Part shown: in pieces, positions 34,853 through 44,373 of the stretch | Layout: each line of letters starts with the position of its first letter | Numbering within the stretch: the first letter of the stretch is position 1 | Program-made: the position numbers and the translations under genes | NCBI GenBank assembly: GCA_041602035.1 | Contig: JBFIHA010000007.1 | Span: 1 to 64,000, forward strand | DNA from: JAOTVV01 sp041602035 | Lineage (GTDB): Bacteria; Gemmatimonadota; Gemmatimonadetes; Gemmatimonadales; GWC2-71-9 | DNA length: 64,000 nt | Direction of reading: 5' to 3' | The notes under the pieces: generated by a model | What the model was told of the DNA's origin: nothing | Seen by the model: only the letters and a program-made list of their open reading frames with translations | The model's database searches: none

Positions 34853-36688
34853 ATGAATCGCCAGTGCTGCCTCCTGCTGATCATGGGTGCGGTGTTCGTG
34901 GGTTGTCGGAGTTCGACGCGTGAAGCCGGGTCCCTCGACCACCTGTTCCTGCCGACCGATGCGGCGTTCTGGCAGGTCTCCTCATTCGATACGTCGGGTG
35001 GGAACCGCGACCGACTCGAGATCGCTCCGGGAGACTCGGCCATCCTGCTCGATGTGGCGGGTCCCGGCATCGTCCGACGTCTCTGGCTCACGGTGTCGAG
35101 CGGCGACCCCCATTACCTACGGCGGATCGGGCTCAGGATGTATTGGGACGGTGAGTCCGAGCCGTCGGTGGCCGTGCCGCTCGGGGATTTCTTCGGCAAC
35201 GGCTTCGACAAGCGGCACTACACGGCGCTGCCGATGGGGGTCTCGAGCGGTGGCTTCTACAGCTACCTCCCCATGCCGTTTCGGACCTGGGCCCGTATCG
35301 TCGTCGACAACGGAACCGGACGGGAAATCGATGCTTTCTACTTCAACATTGGGCTCGAGCGTGTCGCGCGGCTCCCGGCGGACGTCGAGACCTTCCACGC
35401 GTGGTGGCACCGGAACCCGCGAACCGATGAGCCCACGCCGCATGTCGCCGCGCGCGCCCATGGGTGGGGGAAACTGGTGGGCCTGTCGCTCAACGCCGAG
35501 GCCTACGACGACCGACTCTGGTTTCTGGAAGGGGACGAATCCGTCGTGGTCGATGGCGAGGTCCGCGGTCACGGGACGGGGACGGAGGACTACTTCAACG
35601 CGGGGTGGTATTTCGACCAAGGGCCGTTCGCCGCGCCGTATCACGGCGTGATCGTCAAGGACGACGATCGGGGGCGTATCGCCGCGTATCGCTGGCACAT
35701 CCCGGATCCGATTCCGTTCCGGGATTCGCTACTCGTGACCTTGGAGCATGGGCACGGAAACGAGGTCGTCGCCGACTATGCCACCGTGGCCTACTGGTAC
35801 CAGCGTGAGCCACACGATCCGATGCCGGCGATCCCGCCCGCAGACGATCGCAGGATCCTCGGAGTGAAGATCCCGCCGGGAGCGCTGCTGCGGCAGGACT
35901 TCACCGTCGAGAATGTCGGATCGGGGCGGCGGGTTGTCGTGCCGGTCCCACGTCCCGATCGGTACGAGATCATCGTGTACCCGATTGGTGTGACCGACGA
36001 GCAGCGGGCGACGTTCACGGTGCCAGGGGGCCCGCGGCGGACTGTCTCCCTTCAGTCCTCCGAGCGCGGGGACGTGCTGGCCCCCGTCATGGTGGGCACC
36101 GTCGGGGCGGTTGACACCATCGAGCTCGGCATGGACGGCGACGTGCCCCTCCCGGCCGCCGTGCACGTCCGTCCGGTTCGCGACTGGGCCTCGACATGGA
36201 ACGTGGTGGGACCGTTCGCCAATCCGCGAGTGCTCGGCACCGAGACGAGTCCGGCCGTGGACAGCGTGTACGGCCCGGAGCGTGATCCGTCATTGGGAGC
36301 CACCTATACAGGCGCCGAAGGACGACGCGTCGGCTGGCGGCTGGTGTCCGCCGCCGCCGACGGCCAAGTGCGTCTCAACCCGCACTTCGAGCCGAGTGAC
36401 TGGGTCGCCGCGTACGCGCAGGCGTTTCTCTTCGCGCCACGCGCCCAGGATGTGACGCTCCTGGTCGGCGCCGACGACGCGCACGTCCTCTGGGTTAACG
36501 ACGTACGCGTGTCGGAACGTCAGGGACGGCACATCTCACAGGCCGACGAGCTCGCAGTGACCGTCCCGCTGCGCGCCGGTTGGAACCGCGTGGTGCTGAA
36601 GGTGGCCGACCTGGACGGGGGGTGGGCATTTCAAGTGCGTGCGGCCGATCCTCAGGGGACGCTCAGGTGGAGTGCTGAGCCCCGTTGA
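34853..36688 (+). CDS. DUF2961 (GH172-type) lipoprotein
   Basis: A 611-residue surface lipoprotein: signal CCLLLIMGAVFVGC with lipobox Cys at residue 18. Residues about 25-370 form the DUF2961 domain, now glycoside hydrolase family GH172 (fructofuranosidase- and arabinofuranosidase-type enzymes); diagnostic are VPLGDFFGNGF, SGGFYSYLPMPF and GHGTGTEDYFNAGWYF, whose acidic residues are likely active-site members. The C-terminal part (about 430-611) is a beta-rich, probably carbohydrate-binding, module (GADDAHVLWVNDVRVSERQ). The ATG at 34853 is chosen for the signal peptide. It is adjacent to a gamma-glutamyltransferase gene on the same strand. Confidence 0.85.
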   Translation: MNRQCCLLLIMGAVFVGCRSSTREAGSLDHLFLPTDAAFWQVSSFDTSGGNRDRLEIAPGDSAILLDVAGPGIVRRLWLTVSSGDPHYLRRIGLRMYWDGESEPSVAVPLGDFFGNGFDKRHYTALPMGVSSGGFYSYLPMPFRTWARIVVDNGTGREIDAFYFNIGLERVARLPADVETFHAWWHRNPRTDEPTPHVAARAHGWGKLVGLSLNAEAYDDRLWFLEGDESVVVDGEVRGHGTGTEDYFNAGWYFDQGPFAAPYHGVIVKDDDRGRIAAYRWHIPDPIPFRDSLLVTLEHGHGNEVVADYATVAYWYQREPHDPMPAIPPADDRRILGVKIPPGALLRQDFTVENVGSGRRVVVPVPRPDRYEIIVYPIGVTDEQRATFTVPGGPRRTVSLQSSERGDVLAPVMVGTVGAVDTIELGMDGDVPLPAAVHVRPVRDWASTWNVVGPFANPRVLGTETSPAVDSVYGPERDPSLGATYTGAEGRRVGWRLVSAAADGQVRLNPHFEPSDWVAAYAQAFLFAPRAQDVTLLVGADDAHVLWVNDVRVSERQGRHISQADELAVTVPLRAGWNRVVLKVADLDGGWAFQVRAADPQGTLRWSAEPR

Positions 36689-36717
36689 CTCTGAACCATC
36701 GTCGAGATGAGCGGACC

Positions 36718-38499
36718 ATGACGCGAGACGGATTTCTGGGTCGAGGTGCGATGGCGGTAGCGCTGGCGGCCGCAATAGCGCCTCCGGTGTTGGGACAGAC
36801 GGCACCGCGGCCGGACCAGCGGGTGGTCGCGAGGCGGGGTGTGGTGGCCGCCGCGCACCCCGAGGCCGCGCGGGCAGGACTCGCGATGCTTCGGCAGGGT
36901 GGCAACGCGATCGATGCCGCCGTGGCTGCCGCGTTTGCCGTCGGCGTGGTCGAGCCGATGATGTCCGGCGTGGGCGGGGGTGGCGCGATGACGCTGTGGC
37001 TCGCTGACGACCACAGCGCGTGGCACGTGGAGTTCTACGCCTCGTCCGGCGCCGTGCCGGACACCGCACTCGATCGGTACGATGAGGATGAGGCAATCGC
37101 GGACTCGCTGGTGGCACCGGAACGCTGGGTCGCGGTGCCGGGTGCCGTGGCCGGCCTCCTCGAGGCGCATGGGCGGTACGGCGCGCTTGCGCGTGAGCAG
37201 GTGCTTGCGCCGGCGGTTCGACTGGCGGCGGAGGGGTTCGTCGTGCACCCGCTCCTTGCCGGCGTGATTCGTGAGGCGCATGACAAGCTGCATTACGATC
37301 CGCGTGCGGCCGGGCTGTTCTATCCCGGGGAGCGGCCGCTTCAGGCGGGGGACCGACTGGTACAGCCAGAGCTCGCCACCACGCTCCAGCGGATTCAGCG
37401 TGAAGGGCGGGATGGCTACTATCGCGGGGCAACGGCGAAGGACGTGGTCGCCGCCCTTTCCGCGGGCGGCAACCCCATCACGTTGGAGGACCTCGCCAGC
37501 TTTGCCCCGCGCTGGCGCCGCCCGCTCTGTGGCACCTATCGCGGCTACACCGTTCTGTCCGCCCCGCCTCCGCTGGCGGGTGTCGAGGTGCTGCAGGCGT
37601 TGGCGCTGCTGGAGCCCGTCGATCTGCGGGCCGCGGGACTCCCCATCCAAAGCGCCAGTGCGCTGGGGGCGATGGTGGACGCGATCCGTGTCGCCCGAAC
37701 CGACTACAGCCGATGGATTGGGGACCCGAGCGACGCCGGCGTGCCTGCCGTGGGCCTGGCGAGCCGTGCCTACGCTGCCGAGCGATCATCCGTTATGGGT
37801 CTCGCCTTCGTTCCCGCGGAGCTTGCACCGGGTGACCCGTGGGACGAGGAGCGGCAGCCCGTGCCCGAGGCGTGCCGCTCGGTAGGGAGCTTCCCGGCGA
37901 CGTCGTTCGAGCGGCCGGCGGGGACGTCGGGAACTCCGGAGGAGGACGGCGAGGGTGAGACCACCCACATCTCGGTGATCGACGCCGAGGGCAACGCCGT
38001 ATCGCTCACGTACACGCTGGGGCTCTACTTCGGGACGGGCACCTACGTGGGAGGAGCGTTCTACAATACCGCGTCCGGCAATTTCGGCGGCCCCGTGGCC
38101 AACCGGCGCGGGCCGTTCCGCACGCCACGGTCCAGCACGGCGCCCACATTGGTCCTTGCCGACGGACGGATCAAGATGGCCGTGGGCTCACCGGCGTCGG
38201 GCAGGATCCCACCGGCGATCGTGCACACGATCCTCTATATCCTGGATTACGGACTGGATCCCTGGACGGCCGTGGCCATGCCGCGGATCTACCCCTACGT
38301 CTCCAGCCCGGAAGTCCGCGTGGAACCCGGGTTCGATGCGGAAGTGCTCGCCGCGCTGCGTGAGCGCGGCTATCAGATCACCACGGGCGGTCCGTACGAT
38401 CTGTATTTCGGGGGCGTCGCCATCGTGTATGTGGCTGACGACGGCCGCTTGATCGGCGCGGCCGATCCGCGGCGGGACGGTGCGGCGGCAGGGTACTAG
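36718..38499 (+). CDS. ggt: Gamma-glutamyltransferase
   Basis: A 593-residue exported member of the gamma-glutamyltranspeptidase family that cleaves the gamma-glutamyl bond of glutathione and related peptides. The N-terminus has a signal peptide (GAMAVALAAAIAPPVLGQ). The precursor self-cleaves at the Thr in GETTHISVIDAEGNAVS, which becomes the N-terminal nucleophile of the small subunit; GGNAIDAAVAAAF and PMMSGVGGGG are the usual N-terminal motifs, and GSPASGRIP is the late oxyanion region. The start is ATG 36718; a TTG at 36685 overlaps the previous stop but gives an improbable extension. The insert EEDGEGE before the Thr is acidic and unusual. Confidence 0.92.
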   Translation: MTRDGFLGRGAMAVALAAAIAPPVLGQTAPRPDQRVVARRGVVAAAHPEAARAGLAMLRQGGNAIDAAVAAAFAVGVVEPMMSGVGGGGAMTLWLADDHSAWHVEFYASSGAVPDTALDRYDEDEAIADSLVAPERWVAVPGAVAGLLEAHGRYGALAREQVLAPAVRLAAEGFVVHPLLAGVIREAHDKLHYDPRAAGLFYPGERPLQAGDRLVQPELATTLQRIQREGRDGYYRGATAKDVVAALSAGGNPITLEDLASFAPRWRRPLCGTYRGYTVLSAPPPLAGVEVLQALALLEPVDLRAAGLPIQSASALGAMVDAIRVARTDYSRWIGDPSDAGVPAVGLASRAYAAERSSVMGLAFVPAELAPGDPWDEERQPVPEACRSVGSFPATSFERPAGTSGTPEEDGEGETTHISVIDAEGNAVSLTYTLGLYFGTGTYVGGAFYNTASGNFGGPVANRRGPFRTPRSSTAPTLVLADGRIKMAVGSPASGRIPPAIVHTILYILDYGLDPWTAVAMPRIYPYVSSPEVRVEPGFDAEVLAALRERGYQITTGGPYDLYFGGVAIVYVADDGRLIGAADPRRDGAAAGY

Positions 38500-38507
38500 G
38501 CGGCTCG

Positions 38508-38546
38508 GCGGTTGGGCAACTCGCCATGATACCTCCGCCCAACCGC
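38508..38546. terminator. Bidirectional hairpin between convergent genes
   Basis: GCGGTTGGGC (38508-38517) and GCCCAACCGC (38537-38546) form a perfect 10-base stem with a 19-base loop. AGGCGGCT (38498-38505) and AGCCGCCT (38565-38572) could pair outside it. It lies between the ggt and M28 stops, so it could end transcription from both sides, although no T run follows. Confidence 0.5.
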
Positions 38547-38548
38547 TG

Positions 38549-38562
38549 GACCGCCTAACCGC
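38549..38562 (-). repeat. Copy 1 of a shared intergenic 14-mer
   Basis: On the reverse strand this reads GCGGTTAGGCGGTC, identical to 56108-56121. It is part of the hairpin region between ggt and the M28 gene and looks like a short-period GGCGG-type intergenic repeat. Confidence 0.5.
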
Positions 38563-40107
38563 CTAGCCGCCTTCCTCCGACACGATCCGTTCGTAACTCT
38601 GCGGATTCCACTTCGGCCGATTGGCCGCGTTGGCCACCTCGAGGCCGAGGTAGAACATCAGCTGCGCGATCCGCGACTCCTTTTCCGCGTCGATCTTGTC
38701 CGGGTTGTCGGTCGCCTGGTGGTAGTCCACGTGGGTCCCGTTGAAGAAGAACAGGATCGGAACGCCACGTCTCGCGAAATTGAAGTGGTCCGATCGCCCG
38801 TAGAAGTTCTGCTCGGGCCAGAGATCGTCGATTGCCGTCATGTTCAGCTCGGGATGAGCCGCCACGACTCGGTCGAGCGTCACACCCAGGTCCGAGTGTT
38901 CTCGGCCGATCACGACGATGGTGTCCTTCCAGTTCCTGCCCACCATGTCTGCATTCAGGTTCGCGACCATCTGGTCCATGGGGACGGGTGGGCGAAGCGT
39001 GAAGTACTCACTGCCCCAGAGGCCCTTCTCTTCGCCACTCACCGTGAGGAAGATGATCGACCGCTTCGGCCGCGGGGTGAGCATCGCGAATGCTTCGGCG
39101 AGTTCTACGATTGCCACGGTGCCCGAGGCATCGTCGTCGGCTCCGTTGCAGATCTCGTCGCCATTCTTGGGTGGGCAGCTTCCGTCCGCCGATGTTCCGA
39201 CGTGGTCCATGTGCGCACTGAATACGAGATACTCGTTCTTGAGCGCGGGGTCGGATCCCTCGAGGATCCCCACCGTATTGGGCGCGAAAAACTCCCCGAC
39301 CACGTCCTGCATGACGGTCACGGTGGGCCGCAGGTCCGGGAGCGTCGTGAGGGTCATGCCGTCGGCCTCGCCGGCTCGGGCCTGGGTGAGGTCGAAGCCA
39401 TGTGTGGCCAGCACCGCTGCCGCCGTCTCGTCTCGAAGCTGAACCCAAGGTGCCCGGGCCTCGTCCACCCACGGCTTGAAGAGCCTTGGCTGAGCCGGTC
39501 GGTCGACGCGCAACCGCCACAGGTCGTCGCTCAGCGCACTCACTTGGATGATGGCGGCCGCGTCAGACTCCCAAAGGCGACCGCGAAGTTGGAACACCCG
39601 CCGTGCGGGGGCGCCAACCACTCGCTGTGGCTCGATCCAAAACACCACCGCGCCGTCGAGGATCGCCGGGTCCACCTCGTCGCTCGCGGCTGGTACCCCG
39701 GCAATGACCACCGCCGGACCGGTCACGCCCTGCGGGCCGGTCGCTCCGACGAATACCACGGCGTCGCGGCCAGCGGCCCAGGACGTTCCCGCCACGGGGG
39801 TCACGCTGGAGCCCGCAACATCGACGCGCGCGTTCGCCAGCTGATAGCGCTGGATGAACGACCCGTCGTCGCCGCCCGGCATGAGGCCGAACCGCTGGAA
39901 CTCCGCCGCGATGTACTGCGCGGTCTTTTCCAGGCCCGGACTCGGCGTGTTCCGTCCTCCCATCGAGTCATGGGCGATGATCCCGATGCGTCGAGCCACG
40001 TCGGCGGGCGTGATCGATGCGGCAGCGTGGGCTGCTGTCGTGGGAGCTTGCGCCGCGAGCGCAGCCGGGACGGCGGCGGCGGCGATAAGGAGCAGTGCGA
40101 CGCGCAT
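38563..40107 (-). CDS. M28-family zinc aminopeptidase, secreted
   Basis: A 514-residue exported peptidase. Signal peptide ALLLIAAAAVPAALAAQ, then a PA-like insert domain (about 110-260) between an N-terminal cap and the catalytic M28 domain. The co-catalytic zinc ligands are visible: SAHMDH, GADDDASGT (Asp bridging), SGEEKG (Glu catalytic), NADMVG and the distal THVDYH. Family members are aminopeptidases or glutamate carboxypeptidase-like enzymes. ATG 40107 gives the best signal peptide; a GAGGAG about ten bases upstream may serve. With the nearby gamma-glutamyltransferase it suggests extracellular peptide use. Confidence 0.92.
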   Translation of the reverse strand: MRVALLLIAAAAVPAALAAQAPTTAAHAAASITPADVARRIGIIAHDSMGGRNTPSPGLEKTAQYIAAEFQRFGLMPGGDDGSFIQRYQLANARVDVAGSSVTPVAGTSWAAGRDAVVFVGATGPQGVTGPAVVIAGVPAASDEVDPAILDGAVVFWIEPQRVVGAPARRVFQLRGRLWESDAAAIIQVSALSDDLWRLRVDRPAQPRLFKPWVDEARAPWVQLRDETAAAVLATHGFDLTQARAGEADGMTLTTLPDLRPTVTVMQDVVGEFFAPNTVGILEGSDPALKNEYLVFSAHMDHVGTSADGSCPPKNGDEICNGADDDASGTVAIVELAEAFAMLTPRPKRSIIFLTVSGEEKGLWGSEYFTLRPPVPMDQMVANLNADMVGRNWKDTIVVIGREHSDLGVTLDRVVAAHPELNMTAIDDLWPEQNFYGRSDHFNFARRGVPILFFFNGTHVDYHQATDNPDKIDAEKESRIAQLMFYLGLEVANAANRPKWNPQSYERIVSEEGG

Positions 40108-40221
40108 GATGGGAATGTTCTCCTCTCGACGCGATGACAGATCGGTCAGAATGATGTTCGCGCCTGAAAGGTACACCGGCACCGGATGATGGTGCCTCGG
40201 GTTCCTAGGCTGTCTATGATC

Positions 40222-41445
40222 TCACGGTCGGCGGGTCCGGGGTGACTTGCGCGCCGAGGGCGTGCTCTTGGGGGGCACCGTGGGCTTTCGACCGGTGGCG
40301 GTTGCCGGTGCGGGCCGCCGCGTGGGCTTGGCGCGCCCGGCAGGCGCACGAGCTGCCGGAGCGCCGGGCTTGGCCGCCGGCCGCCGGGTCGAGGCAGGAG
40401 GCTCGGTCTTTTCCTTGCCCCGTCGCTTCAGTTGCGGTCGAGGCTGTTCATCGGGTGAGCGAGCAGCATCCGGCCGTGCACGCGTGGCCGGTGTCCTCCC
40501 GTCCTGTCCACCGACGATTCGCCGCAACACGCCAGACAGTCCGCGGGAACTGCTCGTGCTTGGCCGAGCCGACGGGGCAGGAACCGACCCGATGCCACCG
40601 AGTTGTCGACCCGTGATGCCGCCGTCCAACGCGGGCGGCGTGCCGGATGGCGTGGGCCGAATGCGGGTAACGTGCGGATCCGTGTGCGTTCGGGTTGTGA
40701 TGATGAACCGCGGTCGCAGGTTGACCCGCGCCGCGACCACCACGCCACGTCCCGGATACAGTCGAGACGGGTAGCGGTAGAAATCGTCGTAGATCACGAT
40801 GCGGAACGTCCCGCACCAGTCCCGATATGGGTCCCACACGGGGTACGCAACGTAGGTGTGGCAATCGTAGCAGAGGAATCGCGGGTACTCGTACTGCTGC
40901 TCCACGAAGTACGGCAGGATATCGATCCCGTACATCGTGTATCCCGGGGGTAGCAGCTGTTCCACGATCTCGTCTGCGGCCACGTAGGGATCGCCGGTGA
41001 TACGGCCCTCATGTGCGACTGCCCGGTACTCCCAATGCTCGTTGCGGACGTAGGGATCGAAGTCGTAAGGATCTCGGCTCACGACTGCCACCAGGTAACC
41101 GACGCCGGGATAATCGTCCACGGTGAACGTGGATCCGCCGCGAGAACCGTAGGGGTGCGGGACTCGGTATCGTCGGCCCCCGACGGCGAAGTTGTCATCC
41201 CAGGGCTGCGAGGGGAACAGAATGCGAATGCGGCCGTCAGTGTCGATTCGGAACAGCGTGACGTACCCGTCCTCGTCAGTCTCGAAGAACACGGCGACCG
41301 GATCCGAACGTCGCACGAGATCACCCCGATCGGTGCGGATCGTGATACGCGGATGGAAATCGCCGTCTGCACCCCATTCGCCCTGGCCCGACACCGGGGC
41401 GGCCAGGAGTGATACGAATAGTGCTGTACCGACAATTCGGATCAT
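40222..41445 (-). CDS. DUF4384-like secreted protein with basic C-terminal tail
   Basis: A 407-residue exported protein. ATG 41445 has a GGGAG about five bases upstream and gives a signal peptide (VGTALFVSLLAAPVSGQ). Residues about 25-110 resemble the DUF4384 domain (VFFETDEDGYVTLFRIDTDGRIRILFP), also found in kinase-linked bacterial proteins. A central Tyr/Asp/Pro-rich part with three Cys (CYDCHTY) follows. The last ~130 residues are rich in Pro, Arg, Lys, Ala, Ser and Thr, like a histone H1-type tail. Function unknown; nucleic acid, lipid or peptidoglycan contact by the tail is possible. Confidence 0.72.
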   Translation of the reverse strand: MIRIVGTALFVSLLAAPVSGQGEWGADGDFHPRITIRTDRGDLVRRSDPVAVFFETDEDGYVTLFRIDTDGRIRILFPSQPWDDNFAVGGRRYRVPHPYGSRGGSTFTVDDYPGVGYLVAVVSRDPYDFDPYVRNEHWEYRAVAHEGRITGDPYVAADEIVEQLLPPGYTMYGIDILPYFVEQQYEYPRFLCYDCHTYVAYPVWDPYRDWCGTFRIVIYDDFYRYPSRLYPGRGVVVAARVNLRPRFIITTRTHTDPHVTRIRPTPSGTPPALDGGITGRQLGGIGSVPAPSARPSTSSSRGLSGVLRRIVGGQDGRTPATRARPDAARSPDEQPRPQLKRRGKEKTEPPASTRRPAAKPGAPAARAPAGRAKPTRRPAPATATGRKPTVPPKSTPSARKSPRTRRP

Positions 41446-41668
41446 CGAACTCCCATCTGCCAGAAACGCCATGTATCCACTCCCCAGGGTTGCATGGCGT
41501 ATGCCACCCAGAAGATCACACTTAAGTTGTTGTATTGCCTTCAGTTGTGTCGCCTGGTGGTGGCGTGAATCCCTTCGGTTCGTCCTCACCTGGGGACGCT
41601 CGTGGGCGGAGAGTGGGCACCGCCACGTTGCCATCCGACCGGCGACGGTGAGGAGGGTGGAGACTGGT

Positions 41669-41674
41669 TAGGTT
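41669..41674 (+). promoter_or_regulatory. Putative -10 hexamer of the DUF58-mfd operon
   Basis: TAGGTT ends six bases before the GTG at 41681, without a ribosome site, again suggesting leaderless translation. The rest of the 235-base gap 41446-41680 holds no other signal I can identify. Confidence 0.35.
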
Positions 41675-41680
41675 AGGGCG

Positions 41681-42583
41681 GTGATGGCGCAGCGCTTGGA
41701 TCTGCTCGACCCGTACGAGGTTGCCCAGTTGGGCGACCTCGAGCTCGTAGCGCGCGGTGTCGTCGAGGGCTTCTTGAGCGGGCTGCACCGCTCACCGTTC
41801 AAGGGGTTCTCGGTGGAGTTTGCGGAGCACCGTCCGTATCGGCCGGGGGACGAGCTGCGTTATCTCGACTGGAAGATCATGGGACGCTCCGATCGGCTGT
41901 TCGTGAAGCAGTTCGAAGAAGAGACGAATCTGCGCGCCATGATCGTGCTGGACGTGAGTGGGTCGATGGACTGGACCGGACACGACCGACGCCTGACCAA
42001 GCTCGAGTACGCGAAGCGGCTGGTGGCAGCACTGTCGCTGGTGCTGCTCAAGCAGCGTGATGCAACGGGACTCATCGGGTTCGACGATGAGGTGCGTGCC
42101 GTCGTGCGAGCCAACGCGCGCTCGCGACACTGGTGGGAGCTGCTCGCGGCGGTGTCGGCGCTGCGGGCCGGCCGGGGGACGGTGGCCGAGCCGGCCTTGC
42201 GCCGGGTGACCGACCTGCTGCGTCGTCGAGGGCTCGTCGTCTTCGTGTCGGACCTGCTGCTCGACCGGGAGCTCGTGATGCTCGCGCTCCAGTTCTTGCG
42301 GCACCGTGGCCACCAGGTCACCGTGTTCCACGTGATGGATCCCGGAGAGCGTTCGCTCGACGGACCGCCCGAGGCGCGGTTCGAGGACCCGGAAACGGGC
42401 GCGGGATTCGTCGCGCGACCGAGGGAGCTCCGGGGCGTGTACGAGCGGACCGTGCGGCACACCGTGCTCGAATGGCGGGCTCGGTGCCGCGCAGGTGGAA
42501 TCGATTATCACCACGTGCTGACCGACGTACCGTTCGGCCGGGTGCTGCGGCAGGCCGCGCATCGCCGGTCTCGTCTCGGGTGA
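41681..42583 (+). CDS. DUF58 (VWA-like) protein
   Basis: A 300-residue soluble protein with the DUF58 core: GFSVEFAEHRPYRPGDELRYLDWK (about 50-75), then a von Willebrand-like fold with MIVLDVSGSMDW, a MIDAS-type DxSxS motif. The family is found next to MoxR ATPases and BatA-like genes; here no MoxR is visible. The start is GTG 41681 (an ATG follows in the next codon). Its TGA overlaps the BatA-like GTG. Confidence 0.88.
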   Translation: MMAQRLDLLDPYEVAQLGDLELVARGVVEGFLSGLHRSPFKGFSVEFAEHRPYRPGDELRYLDWKIMGRSDRLFVKQFEEETNLRAMIVLDVSGSMDWTGHDRRLTKLEYAKRLVAALSLVLLKQRDATGLIGFDDEVRAVVRANARSRHWWELLAAVSALRAGRGTVAEPALRRVTDLLRRRGLVVFVSDLLLDRELVMLALQFLRHRGHQVTVFHVMDPGERSLDGPPEARFEDPETGAGFVARPRELRGVYERTVRHTVLEWRARCRAGGIDYHHVLTDVPFGRVLRQAAHRRSRLG

Positions 42584-44373
42584 TCGGGTTTCTCCAGCCG
42601 CTCGCGCTGTTCGGCCTCGCCGCCGCGGCGATCCCGCCGTTGCTCCACTTATTCGGTCGGCGGCGCCCACCGACGGTCATCTTCCCAGCCATCCAATACC
42701 TGACGGCAACCGAGCGCGAGCACAGTCGCCGCCTCAAGCTGCGCAACCTGATCCTGCTGTTGCTGCGAATGGCTGCGATCGTGTTGATCGTGCTCGCGGC
42801 GGCGCGACCCGTGGCCCGTGTGCAAGGGGGCACCTCCCATCCGCCCGCGGCCATGGCGATCGTGATCGACAACTCCCTCTCGTCCGGTGCGGTTGTGACG
42901 GGAAAGACGGTGCTCGCCGAGCTGGTCGCGACAGCACGCGCCGTGCTCGACCAGTCGGAGAGCGGCGATCAATTGTGGCTCGTGCTGGCCGATGGGGAGG
43001 CACGCCGGGTGACACGGACCGCCGCTATTGGGACGCTCGATACCCTGACGCCGTGGCCCGTGCGGCTCGATCTCGGCACGGCCGTCCGGACCGCGGCGCA
43101 CGTGGTGGCAGAGAGCCGGCTCGCGATCCGCGAGGTCGTGGTGCTCAGCGATCTCCAAGCGAGCGCGCTGTCGTCGGGTCCGCCGATTGCCGTTCGGGTG
43201 CTCGCCCTCGAGTCTGGGTCGAGACCGGAGAACTTGGGTATCGATTCGGCCGTGGCGGCACCGGCTCGCTGGGCAACGCGTGGCTCGGTCATCGCGAGCA
43301 TAGGTGGCCGGGCGGCGGGCCGCGCCGCGGTCCGGTTCGAGATCGGAGGTGTCGAGGTCGCGCGCGCCGTCGCTGCGGCCGGCGATCGGGTGGTGCTGAA
43401 CGGGGCGGCGCCGGGAGGCGGATGGCTCGTCGGTGCCGTGCGTCTCGATGCCGATGAGCTGCGCGGCGACGACGAATGGCATCTGGGGATCCGCGTGAGC
43501 GGGCCGACCGGCGTAGGGGTCGAAACCGCCGTTGGCCGATTTGTCGAGGAGGGTCTTGCTGTACTCCGCGAAAGCGGACGGATCGTTCCGGGGACCACGG
43601 TCCGGCTCGCCGACCAACCACTTTCGGGCGCGACGGTGGTGTTTCCGCCCGCCGAACCGGCCTTGGTCGGTGCAACCAACCGGGCGCTGGCGGCTCGCGG
43701 TGTCAGGTGGCGGCTGGGGCCGCTGCTGGACGGTGAGTGGTCGATTCAGGGCGATGTTCCCGGTGCCGGCGAGTCGGTCGCTCGACGCTACCGTCTCAAC
43801 GGCTCGGGTGACGTGCTGGCGACGGCTGGGGGTGAACCGTGGCTGGTTCGGGACGGGAGCGTCACCCTGCTGGCGAGCCGCTTGGAGGACACCTGGACGG
43901 CGCTCCCGGTGCGGGCGGCGTTCGTTCCGTTCCTCGAGGCCCTCGTCAGTCACATGGCGTTGGGAGCGACGGGGATCGTTCGCGCGCGACCCGGCCAGCC
44001 GGTCCGGATGCCGAACGCGGTGGCCCGGGTCGCGTTGGCCGAAGGCACCGTTACCATCCCGGCGGGTGGCACCCTCGTCGCACCGCTGCGAGCCGGTGTC
44101 ATCCTGCTCCTCGATGCGATGGGGGACACGGTCGGCGTGCTCGAGGTGAACCACGACGCCCGGGAATCGCTGCTCGATCCGGCCGACCGCCGTCAACTGC
44201 GAGCGGCGTTCGGCGGTGACCTCGAGGTGTTGAGCGGGGCCGCCCTGATCCGGGAGCTGTTTGGCGGTGCCCGACGCGCCGAGGTGACGGGGATCCTCCT
44301 TGGGGCCGCGCTCGTGGTCGTCGTGATCGAGCTGCTCGTGGCCACGGTGGGCACCGGAGCCGCGAAGGGCTGA
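42580..44373 (+). CDS. BatA-domain membrane protein
   Basis: A 597-residue protein with the N-terminal BatA domain: FLQPLALFGLAAAAIPPLLHLF (a first membrane segment and the Pro-rich turn), then LRNLILLLLRMAAIVLIVLAAARP as the second. The periplasmic part contains a VWA-like domain (AMAIVIDNSLSSG; the MIDAS is imperfect), and a last membrane segment lies at the C-terminus (ILLGAALVVVVIELLVA). Start GTG 42580 in a GTGA overlap with the DUF58 stop; its TGA overlaps the mfd ATG (TGATG). Role unknown, but DUF58/BatA pairs are linked to envelope stress tolerance. Confidence 0.82.
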   Translation: MIGFLQPLALFGLAAAAIPPLLHLFGRRRPPTVIFPAIQYLTATEREHSRRLKLRNLILLLLRMAAIVLIVLAAARPVARVQGGTSHPPAAMAIVIDNSLSSGAVVTGKTVLAELVATARAVLDQSESGDQLWLVLADGEARRVTRTAAIGTLDTLTPWPVRLDLGTAVRTAAHVVAESRLAIREVVVLSDLQASALSSGPPIAVRVLALESGSRPENLGIDSAVAAPARWATRGSVIASIGGRAAGRAAVRFEIGGVEVARAVAAAGDRVVLNGAAPGGGWLVGAVRLDADELRGDDEWHLGIRVSGPTGVGVETAVGRFVEEGLAVLRESGRIVPGTTVRLADQPLSGATVVFPPAEPALVGATNRALAARGVRWRLGPLLDGEWSIQGDVPGAGESVARRYRLNGSGDVLATAGGEPWLVRDGSVTLLASRLEDTWTALPVRAAFVPFLEALVSHMALGATGIVRARPGQPVRMPNAVARVALAEGTVTIPAGGTLVAPLRAGVILLLDAMGDTVGVLEVNHDARESLLDPADRRQLRAAFGGDLEVLSGAALIRELFGGARRAEVTGILLGAALVVVVIELLVATVGTGAAKG

